Translations under genes and position numbers: made by a program
Part shown: one piece after another, positions 34,563 to 43,700 of the stretch
How positions within the stretch are numbered: position 1 is the first letter of the stretch
How the letters are laid out: every line of letters starts with the position of its first letter
NCBI RefSeq assembly: GCF_900111895.1
Contig: NZ_FOKB01000005.1
Coordinates: 399,718-463,717 of the forward strand
DNA: 64,000 nucleotides
DNA from: Pseudomonas simiae
Lineage (GTDB): Bacteria; Pseudomonadota; Gammaproteobacteria; Pseudomonadales; Pseudomonadaceae
Direction of reading: 5' to 3'
The notes under the pieces: generated by a model
What the model was told of the DNA's origin: nothing
Seen by the model: only the letters and a program-made list of their open reading frames with translations
Databases searched by the model: none

Positions 34563-35123
34563 ATGCAACCGTTAGCCACCAACGCCGCACTGCTGATCAT
34601 CGACATGCAGCAAGGCATGAACGAACCGAAGCTGGGGCGACGCAACAACGCGGATGCTGAAGTGCAGATGCAGCGCCTGCTAAAGGCGTGGCGGCAATCC
34701 AACCGCCCGGTCGTGCACATCCGGCACATGTCCCGCTCGCCCGACTCGGTGTTTTGGCCGGGCCAGCCGGGGTGCGAGTTCCAGCCCGCGCTGCAACCGC
34801 TTGCCCTGGAGCATGTGGTGGAGAAGAACGTTCCGGATGCGTTCACCGCGACAGGGTTGGAGCGTTGGCTGCACGTGCGTGGGATCCGGCAATTGGTGAT
34901 CGCCGGCGTGATCACCAACAACTCGGTCGAGTCCACGGCACGCTCAGGCGGCAACCTGGGCTTTGCGGTGACGGTGGTTTCAGACGCCTGCTACACCTTC
35001 GATCAAGTCGATTTATCCGGGCGCCTTTGGCCTGCTGAAGACGTGCATGCGTTGTCGCTGAGCAACCTGGCGATGGACTATGCCGGGGTTGTAGAGACCG
35101 ACGAAATACTGGCTCATTGCTGA
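34563..35123 (+). CDS. Isochorismatase/cysteine hydrolase family protein lacking the catalytic Cys
   Basis: 186 residues. The fold motifs are present: LLIIDMQQGM with Asp14 and VVEKNVPDAF with Lys88. The third triad position, normally Cys in GVxTNxCVExTAR, is Ser121 in GVITNNSVESTAR. Such NNSVE variants occur in a sub-branch of the family and may have altered or no hydrolase activity. GGAGG stands just before the ATG. The gene is alone on its strand. Confidence 0.82.
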   Translation: MQPLATNAALLIIDMQQGMNEPKLGRRNNADAEVQMQRLLKAWRQSNRPVVHIRHMSRSPDSVFWPGQPGCEFQPALQPLALEHVVEKNVPDAFTATGLERWLHVRGIRQLVIAGVITNNSVESTARSGGNLGFAVTVVSDACYTFDQVDLSGRLWPAEDVHALSLSNLAMDYAGVVETDEILAHC

Positions 35124-35157
35124 GTGGAGCCGTCATGCATTCGGTGCACCGAATGCG

Positions 35158-36645
35158 TCAGCATTGGACCCGCTGAAGATAGTCTTCCAGCGTATCGACA
35201 TGCGCTGAAGAAACCACCGCCCCAACATACCCATCAGGACGCACCAGCACCCACTCGCCAATCGCCAGCCCATAGATGCGTTGAAAGTGCCCCTGGTCGT
35301 CGATCAGCTCGCCGCCGGCCCCAACCGTATGAATCTGCACACCAGGCCGCGCCTTGACTAAGCCACCCGCCACGCCGTAGCCCAGCAGTGTCCAGTGGGG
35401 TCCCTGAAAAAGGTTGAACAACCGCAATGCCTGCCCAGCGACACCCCGGACCGGCGCGTCCGGCGCTCGGTCGCCGGCGGCAACGCCGTTGCGCACGGGG
35501 TGCTGCAACGCCAGCGAGGACGTGGGGTAGCCGATGTCCAGTTGGTGCACTTCCCTGCCCCGCCGCAGCTCGCCGCTCTTCATCTCGCCGAGCAGTTGGG
35601 TGGACAAACCGAGCACCGAGGCGGCGACCGGCCGGCGCTCCTGTTCGTAGGTGTCGAGCAAACCATCAGGCGCTCCCTGCACCACCGCAGCCAGCTTCCA
35701 GCCGAGGTTGTAGGCGTCCTGCACACTGGTATTGAGGCCCTGGCCACCGGTGGGCGGATGGATATGGGCGGCGTCCCCCACCAGCAGCACCCGGCCCTGG
35801 CGGTATTGATCAGCCAAGCGTGCGTTCATGGTGTAGGCCGACGACCAGGTCACGCTGTGTACCTGGAGATCGCCGCGGCCGGTGCGCTGGGCGAGCAGGT
35901 GCGTGAGCCCTTCGGCGCTGAAGTCGATGTCGACATCCGCCGGGATCGGCGCCTGGATCTGAAACAGGTCGGTGCCGGCCAGTGGACATATCGCAATCTG
36001 GCGCTGCCCATCCCCCTCTCCGAAGCGGTGCCAGGCATCACGTGTGAGGCCGCTGAGTACCACATCCGCCACCAGGGCGTGTACGCCAAGGGTCTTGCCG
36101 GGGAAGCCGATATCCAGGGCGTGCCGGACAAAGCTGCGACCGCCATCGGCACCCACCAGCCAACGTGCGCGAACGCTTTCTTCGCCGGCCTTGCCGAGCA
36201 GTCGCGCGGTGACGCCCTCGGCATCCTGTTCGAACCCCACCAGCTCACAACCAAACTCAGGCTGGTGGCCCAGTTCAAGCAAACGTTCGCGCATCACCTG
36301 TTCGGTCAAAAACTGCGGCACCATCAACGGTTGCTGGTAGGGCTCAGCGGGTGTCGGGGCGTTGGTTTGGGTGAATTCGACGTCGCGGTAGCTGCCATCG
36401 TCGCGGTAGCGCCGGTCAGTCGGATAGACTCCACCCACGGCCATCAAACGATCGAGAAGCCCCAGGTCTTCGAAGACTTCCTGAGACCTGGGCTGGATGC
36501 CCTTGCCACGGGAGCCGGGGAAAGGCTGCTGGTTCTTTTCGATCAAGCGAAAGGTGATGCCCCTTCTCGCCAGGTCGATCGCCAAGGTCAGGCCAGCGGC
36601 ACCGGCACCGCAAATCAGTACATCGACAGCGAATTGCGTTTTCAT
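35158..36645 (-). CDS. FAD-dependent aromatic monooxygenase (PheA/TfdB-like)
   Basis: 495 residues. VDVLICGAGAAGLTLAIDLARRG is the FAD-binding GxGxxG fold, WLVGADGGRSFVRHAL the DG motif, and VLLVGDAAHIHPPTGGQGLNTSVQDAYNLGWKLA the GD motif of class A flavoprotein hydroxylases. The C-terminal thioredoxin-like domain is present (QALRLFNLFQGPHWTLLGYG). It should hydroxylate an aromatic ring with NAD(P)H and O2. The gene diverges from a MarR regulator with two matching operators, as is typical for phenolic-inducible systems. Confidence 0.88.
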   Translation of the reverse strand: MKTQFAVDVLICGAGAAGLTLAIDLARRGITFRLIEKNQQPFPGSRGKGIQPRSQEVFEDLGLLDRLMAVGGVYPTDRRYRDDGSYRDVEFTQTNAPTPAEPYQQPLMVPQFLTEQVMRERLLELGHQPEFGCELVGFEQDAEGVTARLLGKAGEESVRARWLVGADGGRSFVRHALDIGFPGKTLGVHALVADVVLSGLTRDAWHRFGEGDGQRQIAICPLAGTDLFQIQAPIPADVDIDFSAEGLTHLLAQRTGRGDLQVHSVTWSSAYTMNARLADQYRQGRVLLVGDAAHIHPPTGGQGLNTSVQDAYNLGWKLAAVVQGAPDGLLDTYEQERRPVAASVLGLSTQLLGEMKSGELRRGREVHQLDIGYPTSSLALQHPVRNGVAAGDRAPDAPVRGVAGQALRLFNLFQGPHWTLLGYGVAGGLVKARPGVQIHTVGAGGELIDDQGHFQRIYGLAIGEWVLVRPDGYVGAVVSSAHVDTLEDYLQRVQC

Positions 36646-36657
36646 ACTGGATCACCT

Positions 36658-36678
36658 ATATGTGCAATACGCACATAT
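36658..36678. promoter_or_regulatory. MarR operator 1 (ATATGTGC-N5-GCACATAT)
   Basis: A perfect dyad with 8-bp arms lies 13 bp before the monooxygenase start, over its likely promoter. Confidence 0.75.
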
Positions 36679-36695
36679 TAAGAGAGGCCAACACT

Positions 36696-37193
36696 GTGTC
36701 AATAAAAAATGTGCAAAACGCACATATATCTGCCCAACTGCGTGACCTGCATGGCTCATTAGTTGAGATCGTGGGGGTGATGAACCGCCCGCAACGCGAC
36801 GAGGCGATGGTCCGCGAAGCTGGGATTTCCCTGGACCGCGCCCTGTTTCCATTGCTGGTGCTGGTAGAGCGGCTGGGTCCGATTGGTGTGGTCGAACTGG
36901 CCGACCGCGTAGGCCGCGACTACACCACGGTGAGCCGGCAGGTGACCAAGCTGGAAAGCTTGGGCCTGGTGTTGCGCCAGGCAAGCGCAATTGATCGCCG
37001 CGTGCGAGAGTCGGTGATTACCGATAAAGGCAAGGCCATGACTGACCGTGTCGATGACGCGCGGGAGAGGATCGGTGTGTCGATCTTCTCCACTTGGGAG
37101 GAAGGTGATTTCGACAACCTGGTGCGGTTGATGCGCAAGTTTGCAGAGGACATCAAGGCCGATTCAGTGCGTGCGACGGAGGGCATCGCCTAG
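36696..37193 (+). CDS. MarR family transcriptional regulator
   Basis: 165 residues from the GTG at 36696, which has AGAGAGG (36681-36687) upstream; an ATG at 36660 would sit inside operator 1 and lacks a ribosome site. The winged HTH reads GPIGVVELADRVGRDYTTVSRQVTKLESLGLVLRQASAIDRRVRESVITDKG. It diverges from the FAD monooxygenase. Operator 2 lies over its own first codons, so it should repress itself and the monooxygenase until a phenolic or aromatic ligand binds (inference from the family). Confidence 0.88.
   Translation: MSIKNVQNAHISAQLRDLHGSLVEIVGVMNRPQRDEAMVREAGISLDRALFPLLVLVERLGPIGVVELADRVGRDYTTVSRQVTKLESLGLVLRQASAIDRRVRESVITDKGKAMTDRVDDARERIGVSIFSTWEEGDFDNLVRLMRKFAEDIKADSVRATEGIA
36709..36725. 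promoter_or_regulatory. MarR operator 2 (ATGTGC-N5-GCACAT)
   Basis: The same dyad as operator 1, shortened to 6-bp arms, centred 49 bp from it. It overlaps codons 5-10 of the MarR gene when translation starts at the GTG at 36696. Confidence 0.7.
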
Positions 37194-37209
37194 GGCCATC
37201 TACGTTTCC

Positions 37210-37240
37210 TGTGGCAAGCGGGGCAAGCCCGCTCGCCACA
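37210..37240. terminator. REP-like hairpin between convergent marR and nirD
   Basis: TGTGGCAAGCGGG-GCAA-GCCCGCTCGCCACA forms a near-perfect stem of the common Pseudomonas GCGGGCTTGCCCCGC type. It lies between two convergent genes and probably ends both transcripts. Confidence 0.65.
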
Positions 37241-37245
37241 CTGCG

Positions 37246-37608
37246 TCAATCCAGTGCCAGTTCCACCCCCCCACCGTTCAACCGCACCGGCCACACCCGC
37301 AGGCGCTGGTCCGGTGCCTCCAGGCATTGCCCATCTTCCAAGCGGTAATGCTGCTTATAGACCGGCGCCGCCACCACCAGGTCGCCCTTGATACTGCCGA
37401 TCAAGCCACGTCCGATAACATTGGCACCGGATTCCGGGTCATGGTTGTCAATCGCGTACAAGGTCTGGTCCTGCGCGCCCGGCAGGTAGAACAGCGCCAC
37501 TTGCGCGCCGTCCAACCACACCACCACGCCGGAATTGCTCACCAGGTCGGACTCGCTGCACACACGTTTCCAGGTGGCCAGGTTGCGTTGGGTATTGAGC
37601 TGACTCAT
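37246..37608 (-). CDS. nirD: Nitrite reductase small subunit NirD
   Basis: 120 residues. It is the Rieske-fold small subunit of the NADH-dependent assimilatory nitrite reductase. WKRVCSESDLVSNSGVVVWLDGAQVALFYLP and YAIDNHDPESGANVIGRGLIGSIKGDLVVAAPVYKQHYRLEDGQCLE are diagnostic; as usual for NirD, the iron-ligand Cys/His pairs of true Rieske proteins are missing. Its ATG shares one base with the nirB stop (TGATG), so the pair is coupled. It acts in the cytoplasm, reducing nitrite to ammonium with NirB. Confidence 0.94.
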   Translation of the reverse strand: MSQLNTQRNLATWKRVCSESDLVSNSGVVVWLDGAQVALFYLPGAQDQTLYAIDNHDPESGANVIGRGLIGSIKGDLVVAAPVYKQHYRLEDGQCLEAPDQRLRVWPVRLNGGGVELALD

Positions 37609-40148
37609 CAGGCAATCTCCTCGGTGACGGGAATCAGGTTGAGTTCGGCCGCCATGATCGGCCGACGCTGACCGCGTTCCTGGACGAAGTGGATGTCCGG
37701 GTCGGGGCGTTTGTCGTTGACGAAGGTGCGGAAGCGCTTGAGTTTTTCCGGGTCTGCGAGGGCGTTGGCCCACTCGCATTCGTAACGGTCGACGACTTGT
37801 TGCATCTGCGCTTCCAGCTCGGCACCCAGGCCCAGGCTGTCGTGCAGGATCACATCCTTGAGGAAATCCAGGCCGCCTTCCAGGCTTTCGCGCCATACCG
37901 AGGTGCGTTGCAGCTTGTCGGCGGTGCGGATGTAAAACATCATGAAACGGTCGATGTATTGGATCAGCGTGGCGTCGTCCAGGTCGGTGGCGAACAGTTC
38001 CGCATGACGCGGGCGCATGCCACCGTTGCCGGCGATGTAGAGGTTCCAGCCCTTCTCGGTGGCGATTACGCCGACGTCCTTGCTCTGGGCCTCCGCGCAC
38101 TCGCGGGTACACCCGGACACCGCGAACTTGAGTTTGTGCGGCGAGCGCAGGCCCTTGTAGCGGTCTTCGATCTGCAGCGCCATTTTCACACTGTCCTGCA
38201 CGCCGTAGCGGCACCAGGTGCTGCCCACGCAGGACTTTACCGTGCGCGTGGATTTGCCGTAGGCATGCCCGGTTTCAAACCCGGCGGCGATCAGTTCGCT
38301 CCAGATATCCGGCAGTTCGTGCAGTTGCGCCCCAAACAGGTCGATACGCTGGCCGCCGGTGATCTTGGTATAGAGGTCGTATTTCTTCGCCACTTCGCCG
38401 ATCACAATGAGTTTATCCGCGGTGATCTCGCCGCCCGGAATACGCGGCACCACCGAGTAGGTGCCGTTCTTCTGCATGTTGGCCATGAACGTGTCGTTGG
38501 TATCCTGCAACGGCACCAGGGACGCATCCATGATCGGCTGGTTCCAGCACGAGGCCAGGATCGAACCCACCGCCGGTTTGCACACGTCGCAACCGGTATG
38601 GCCACGGCCGTGTTTGGCCAGCAGTTCGTCGAAGGTAATGATGCCTTCCACGCGCACCAGGGCGTACAACTCCTGCCGGGTATAGGCGAAATGTTCGCAC
38701 AGGCTCTTGTCGACGCTGACCCCACGCGCAATCAGCTCATGCTCGAACACTTGCTTGAGCAACCCGGCGCAGCCACCGCAACCGGTGCAGGCTTTTGTCT
38801 GGGATTTGAGCAGGCCGAGGTCGCTGCAGCCGCTGTCGATGGCCGAGCAGATCGCGCCTTTGGTCACGTTATGGCAAGAGCACACGGTGGCCGATTCCGG
38901 CAACGCGCCAGGGCCCAGGGTCGGCGCGCCGGCGGAGGATGGCAGGATCAGGCTGGCCGGTTCGGATGGCAGTGCGATGCCGTTCTGCATGTATTGCAGC
39001 AGGGTGTCGTAGTAGCTGTTGTCGCCCACCAATACGGCGCCGATCACCTGCTTGCCCGAGGCATCCACCACCAGGCGTCGATAGCTGGCGCTGGCTTCGT
39101 CGATGAACTGATAGCTGCGGGCGCCGGGGGTGTGGGCATGGGCGTCGCCGATAGAGCCCACGTCCACGCCGAGCAACTTGAGTTTGGTCGACATGTCGGC
39201 GCCCACAAACGGCTCGGCGGTCTGCTCGCAGAGCAGCGCAGCGACGCCTCGGGCCATCTGGTAGCCCGGTGCGACCAGGCCGAACAGGCTACCGTTCCAA
39301 GAGGCGCACTCACCGATTGCGTAGATGTTCGGGTCGCAACTCAGGCACTCATCATTGATTACCACGCCGCCGCGCGGGCCGATGTCCAGGCCTGCCTTCC
39401 GCGCCAACGCGTCCTGGGCGCGGATGCCCGCGGAGAACACGATCAGGTCGGTTTCGAGGAACTCGTCATTGGCAAAATTCATGCGGTAACGGTAGTGCTC
39501 GCCCGCACTGATGGATTGGGTGGCGCGCGACAAATGCACCCCCACGCCCAACCGCTCGATCTGCGCCTTGAGCGCCAGGCCGCCAAAGTCGTCGAGTTGC
39601 ACCGGCATCAAGCGCGGCGCGAACTCCACCACATGGGCTTCAAGGCCCAGGCTTTTCATCGCGTTGGCAGCTTCCAGGCCCAGCAGTCCTCCGCCCACCA
39701 CCACGCCGCGCCGCGCATTGGCAGCGGCCTTGCGGATCGCGTCCAAGTCTTCAAGGGTGCGATACACCAGTCGTGAATCACCTTCGGCGCCGTCGATAGG
39801 TGGCACGAACGGATAGGAGCCGGTGGCCAGCACCAGCTTGTCATAGGCGACGCAGCCGTCAGCGGTAATCACCTCGCAGCGGGCGCGGTCAATCTCCAAC
39901 ACCGGCACGCCGAGATGCAGGGTTACACCCGGCGTCTGGTACAACGAGGCGTCGGACAAGGCCAACGACTCGGCGTCGCGCCCGCTGAAATATTCGGACA
40001 GATGCACCCGGTCATAGGCGCGCATCGGCTCCTCGCTGAACACATGCAAACGGTAGTGATCCAGTGCGCCGCGCTCGATCAATTGCGCCACACAGTGGTG
40101 GCCGACCATGCCATTGCCGACGACGATCAAGGTTTTGAGATTGTTCAT
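37608..40148 (-). CDS. nirB: Nitrite reductase large subunit NirB (NADH, sirohaem)
   Basis: 846 residues from the ATG at 40148. N-terminal FAD/NAD domains (LKTLIVVGNGMVGHHC; GVVVGGGLLGLEAANAM) are followed by a BFD-type [2Fe-2S] domain (CSCHNVTKGAIC, CTGCGG), the ferredoxin-like half-domains and the sirohaem/[4Fe-4S] ligands (CVGSTWCRYG and SGCTRECAEAQ). It reduces nitrite to ammonium with six electrons from NADH. It is expressed from a leader of about 170 nt with a sigma54-type promoter, two hexaloop hairpins and an intrinsic terminator, and diverges from the nitrate reductase gene. Confidence 0.96.
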   Translation of the reverse strand: MNNLKTLIVVGNGMVGHHCVAQLIERGALDHYRLHVFSEEPMRAYDRVHLSEYFSGRDAESLALSDASLYQTPGVTLHLGVPVLEIDRARCEVITADGCVAYDKLVLATGSYPFVPPIDGAEGDSRLVYRTLEDLDAIRKAAANARRGVVVGGGLLGLEAANAMKSLGLEAHVVEFAPRLMPVQLDDFGGLALKAQIERLGVGVHLSRATQSISAGEHYRYRMNFANDEFLETDLIVFSAGIRAQDALARKAGLDIGPRGGVVINDECLSCDPNIYAIGECASWNGSLFGLVAPGYQMARGVAALLCEQTAEPFVGADMSTKLKLLGVDVGSIGDAHAHTPGARSYQFIDEASASYRRLVVDASGKQVIGAVLVGDNSYYDTLLQYMQNGIALPSEPASLILPSSAGAPTLGPGALPESATVCSCHNVTKGAICSAIDSGCSDLGLLKSQTKACTGCGGCAGLLKQVFEHELIARGVSVDKSLCEHFAYTRQELYALVRVEGIITFDELLAKHGRGHTGCDVCKPAVGSILASCWNQPIMDASLVPLQDTNDTFMANMQKNGTYSVVPRIPGGEITADKLIVIGEVAKKYDLYTKITGGQRIDLFGAQLHELPDIWSELIAAGFETGHAYGKSTRTVKSCVGSTWCRYGVQDSVKMALQIEDRYKGLRSPHKLKFAVSGCTRECAEAQSKDVGVIATEKGWNLYIAGNGGMRPRHAELFATDLDDATLIQYIDRFMMFYIRTADKLQRTSVWRESLEGGLDFLKDVILHDSLGLGAELEAQMQQVVDRYECEWANALADPEKLKRFRTFVNDKRPDPDIHFVQERGQRRPIMAAELNLIPVTEEIA

Positions 40149-40186
40149 ATAAAGCACCCGACAAAGCTCATCACGGTTTAAAAAAG

Positions 40187-40223
40187 CAAAAAAAAACGCC
40201 TGAAACCTTGCGGTTCCAGGCGT
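40187..40223 (-). terminator. Leader terminator of nirBD
   Basis: On the minus strand ACGCCTGGAACC-GCAA-GGTTTCAGGCGT (40223-40196, one G-U) is followed by nine U's (40196-40188). It ends only 40 nt before the nirB ATG, so nirBD cannot be expressed unless it is bypassed. Its 5' arm overlaps hairpin P2 (40217-40232). Confidence 0.88.
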
Positions 40224-40232
40224 CTTTGCCTG
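40217..40232 (-). promoter_or_regulatory. nirBD leader hairpin P2 (hexaloop AAAGAC)
   Basis: CAGGC-AAAGAC-GCCTG on the minus strand: five perfect pairs and a six-base loop with A1 and G4, the ANTAR-protein recognition pattern. It uses bases of the terminator's 5' arm, so P2 and the terminator exclude each other. Confidence 0.75.
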
Positions 40233-40290
40233 TTCTTATGCGGGTTCGGATCAGGCGACTGCGCCGGATTCTCCGCTATTGCCCCTGGTG

Positions 40291-40308
40291 TCGATCGTCG
40301 TTGACCGA
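40291..40308 (-). promoter_or_regulatory. nirBD leader hairpin P1 (hexaloop AACGAC)
   Basis: TCGGTC-AACGAC-GATCGA on the minus strand: six pairs (one G-U) and a hexaloop with A1 and G4, about 9 nt after the predicted start site. The loop shares AACG with P1 of the nitrate reductase leader. Confidence 0.72.
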
Positions 40309-40327
40309 AGTGGGTTGAGGGGGAGCT

Positions 40328-40343
40328 TGCAGGGTCTGTGCCA
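40328..40343 (-). promoter_or_regulatory. Putative sigma54 promoter of nirBD
   Basis: On the minus strand TGGCAC-N5-CTGCA gives the -24 GG and -12 GC with the obligatory spacing. The expected start is near 40317. Confidence 0.7.
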
Positions 40344-40478
40344 AGCCGTCGGATACCCCGCTGCAACGCCGCTGGCGTCGACAACCCACGCTAAAACACC
40401 GCCCGCGGCGCCTCCAACTGGTGCGCCCCGCTTCATAAATGTGCACACCCCATCCTCTGCCGAACCGTTTTCTGGGGT

Positions 40479-40547
40479 GAGCGGACTTGCCCCGCGCCTC
40501 GGTCTCAGGAGAGTTGCTGCGCAGCCCGGTGCGGGGCAGGCCCGCTC
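40479..40547. repeat. REP pair between the two nitrate-assimilation promoters
   Basis: GAGCGGACTTGCCCCGC (40479-40495) and GCGGGGCAGGCCCGCTC (40531-40547) are inverted copies with two differences, and belong to the same class as 37210-37240. It separates the nirBD and nas control regions. Confidence 0.65.
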
Positions 40548-40592
40548 ATCACGACAGGCCGCGTTCCTCAACAAACCGCGCCTTGGACAACC

Positions 40593-40608
40593 TGGCGCGT
40601 GACTTGCT
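40593..40608 (+). promoter_or_regulatory. Putative sigma54 promoter of the nitrate reductase gene
   Basis: TGGCGC-N5-TTGCT: GG at 40594-40595 and GC at 40606-40607, ten bases apart as required. The start is expected near 40619, seven bases before hairpin P1. Confidence 0.72.
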
Positions 40609-40625
40609 AGGGACCCCCCAACCAA

Positions 40626-40643
40626 GCAGTCAACGCTGACTGC
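40626..40643 (+). promoter_or_regulatory. Nitrate reductase leader hairpin P1 (hexaloop AACGCT)
   Basis: GCAGTC-AACGCT-GACTGC: a perfect 6-bp stem with a six-base loop carrying A1 and G4, as in ANTAR antiterminator targets. Confidence 0.8.
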
Positions 40644-40648
40644 CCTCT

Positions 40649-40666
40649 CACGACAAAGGCGCCGTG
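40649..40666 (+). promoter_or_regulatory. Nitrate reductase leader hairpin P2 (hexaloop AAAGGC)
   Basis: CACGAC-AAAGGC-GCCGTG: five pairs, one A-C mismatch, hexaloop with A1 and G4. It starts five bases after P1 and overlaps the 5' arm of the terminator at 40655-40707. Confidence 0.7.
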
Positions 40667-40707
40667 TAATCCCCGTTCTCAACGGAGGGTTGCAAGGCGC
40701 CTTTTTT
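40655..40707 (+). terminator. Leader terminator of the nitrate reductase gene
   Basis: A long stem (AAAGGCGCC ... GGCGCCTTT, with inner CCGTT/AACGG) is followed by six T's, only 17 bp before the nitrate reductase ATG. It is a strong intrinsic terminator inside the leader. Confidence 0.88.
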
Positions 40708-40724
40708 GTTTACGCAGGTTTTAG

Positions 40725-43700
40725 ATGGCCAATCAGAGCATACGCAGTGTGTGTCCCTATTGTGGCGTGGGCTGCGGCATCGTCATGCAGGTAGAAAACA
40801 ATAAAGTGGTCAAGGTGATCGGAGACACGGCCCACCCCACCAACTTCGGCCGTCTGTGCACCAAGGGCACCACCTGCGGGCAAGCCATCGCCGACTCCGG
40901 CCGCATGGAAAACGCATATGTCCGCCAGGCCCGGGAGCATGACCCGGTGCGCATCGGTATAGACAAAGCCATCAGCGAAACCGCGCGCCGCCTGCGCCAC
41001 ACCCTCGACACGCACGGGCCGCAGGCATTGGCGTTCTATGTGTCAGGGCAGATGTCGCTGGAAGCCCAGTACCTGATCAACAAATTGGCCAAGGGCTTCG
41101 TACGCACCCACCACATCGAGTCCAACTCTCGGCTGTGCATGGCCAGCGCCGGCAGTGGCTACAAACTCTCCCTCGGCGCCGACGGCCCGCCGGGGTCCTA
41201 TGAAGATTTCGATCGGGCCGACCTGTTCTTCGTGATCGGCGCAAACATGGCTGACTGTCACCCCATCCTGTTCCTGCGCATGATGGACCGGGTCAAGGCC
41301 GGGGCGAAGCTGATCGTAGTCGACCCACGGCGCAATGCCACGGCGGACAAGGCCAACCTGTTCCTGCCGATCAAACCCGGCACCGACCTTGCGCTGCTCA
41401 ATGGCTTGCTGCATCTGCTGGTGAAAAACGGCCACACCGACCCTGCCTTTATCGCCGCCTTCACCGACGGCTGGGAGGCGATGCCCGCGTTCCTGGAGGA
41501 CTATTCGCCAGAGCACGTCGCCGTGATCACCGGCCTGGCCGAAGCAGATATCCGCCAAGCCGCCGACTGGATCGGCCAGGCCGCGAAGTGGATGAGCTGC
41601 TGGACCATGGGCCTCAACCAGAGCACCCACGGCACCTGGAACACCAACGCCCTGTGCAACCTGCACCTGGCCACCGGCGCCATTTGCCGACCAGGCAGCG
41701 GGCCGTTTTCCCTCACCGGTCAACCCAACGCCATGGGCGGGCGCGAAATGGGCTACATGGGCCCTGGGTTACCGGGGCAACGTTCGGTGCTGGTCGAGGC
41801 CGACCGCGCCTTTATCGAGGACTTGTGGCAGATCCCCCCTGACAGCCTGCCGCGCCAGGCCGGAGCGGGCACCGTGGCGATGTTCGAACAGATGGCCGCC
41901 GGGCAGATCAAGGCCTGCTGGATCATCTGCACCAACCCGGTCGCCAGCGTGCCCAATCGGCAAACCGTCATCAAGGGCCTGCAAACCGCCGAGCTGGTGA
42001 TCACCCAGGACGCCTTTCTCGACACAGAGACCAACCGCTACGCCGATATCCTGTTGCCCGGCGCGCTTTGGGCCGAGGCCGAAGGGGTGATGATCAACTC
42101 CGAGCGCAACCTGACATTGATGCAAAAGGCCGTCGACGCTCCCGGCGAAACCTTGCCCGACTGGCAGATCATCGCCAGGGTCGCCAGTGAGATGGGTTTT
42201 GCCGAGGCCTTCACTTACGCCTCGGCGTCCGAGGTGTTTGAGGAAATCAAACGCGCCTGGAACCCCAAGACCGGCTACGACATTCGCGGCGCGAGCTACC
42301 CGCGCCTGCGTGAGAAGCCGCTGCAATGGCCCTGCGCATCGGACACTGCAGCGGACCGCAACCCGATCCGCTACGTGGACAAAGGCCCCGTCACCTTCGC
42401 CACCGACAACGGCAAAGCCCAGTTCCTCGCCCGACCCCATATGCCGCCGGCGGAACTGCCCGATGAGGCGTTCCCCTTTGTACTCAATACCGGCCGTGTG
42501 CAGCACCAATGGCACACCCTGACCAAGACCGGCAAGGTCGCCACCCTGAACAAACTCAACCCCGGCCCCTTCGTCGAATTGCACGCCGAAGACGCCGCCC
42601 GCCTGGGCATCAAAGACAAGGACCGGGTTGAAATACGTTCCCGCCGCGGCCACGCGGTGCTGCCCGCCGTGATCACCGACCGCGTGCAGCCAGGCAACTG
42701 CTTTGCGCCCTTCCATTGGAACGATGTGTTCGGCGACAACCTGGCGATCAACGCGGTGACCAACGACGCCGTCGACCCGATCTCCTTGCAACCGGAGTTC
42801 AAATGCTGCGCCGTCGCCCTGGCCCGCGTTGAGCTGATCGGCCTGCAGTCCCTCGACCGCCCTTCCCCCGTAGCTGAGGACACCGCCATGTCGCGCCTCG
42901 ACGCCTTCGCCGAAATCGCCGGCATCCGCCACCTGTCTGCGCCGCCACTGAGCGACAGTGAGCGCACCTACCTCGCTGGCTTCCTCAGCGGCCTGCAAGC
43001 CAACGCCGCACGCCAGGCCGTCGGCATCCCGACCATGCCCACGAATGCGCCATTGGCGGATGCCTCGCGGCTGTGGCTGAACGGCTTGCTCGGCGCACTG
43101 TTCAGCCCTACAGAAGCCCTCGCAACCCCCTCCCCGGCCGTCACCTTGTTGTGGGCCTCGCAAACCGGCAACGCCGAGGCCTTGGCCGAACGTTTTGCCA
43201 AGCGCCTGCGCGACGCGGGTATCAGCGTGGAACTGAGCGCGATGTCGGACTTCCCGGCGAGCAAACTGGCGAGCACCCACACCCTGGCGTTGATCAGCAG
43301 CACCTTTGGCGACGGCGACCCACCGGACAACGGTGAAGGTTTCTGGCACAGCCTCAGCACCGCCGAGACGCGCCTGGAGTCGCTGCGCTTCGCGGTGCTG
43401 GCCCTGGGCGATCCGAATTACGACCAGTTCTGCAACCACGGCAAACAACTCGACCAACGCCTGCTGGAACTGGGCGCCACCCGCCTGCTGGAACGCGTCG
43501 ACTGCGATACCGAATTTGAAGCGCTGGCCGATGCCTGGCTGGTGCGCTTCCAGCAAACCCTCGTCCCGGCAAAACCCGTCGCACTCGCCACACCCGCGGG
43601 TAAAACCAAGCTGTATGGTTCACGCCTGCTGCTTAATCGCCAGCTCAACCCGCTGAGCGCCCACAAGGAAACCCGCCAGTTCGCCCTGGACCTGGCCGAC

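Noticed and set aside
37689..39776. A 695-codon open frame opposite nirB
   Set aside because: It is antisense to a gene with all sirohaem and FAD motifs. Long antisense frames are expected from codon bias in high-GC DNA.
40279..40602. Open frames across the nirBD / nitrate-reductase spacer
   Set aside because: They cover two promoters, leader hairpins and a REP pair, show no family resemblance and lack ribosome sites.
41769..43556. A 595-codon open frame opposite the nitrate reductase
   Set aside because: Antisense shadow of a well-supported gene; composition rich in Gly, Arg and Ala with no recognisable motif.
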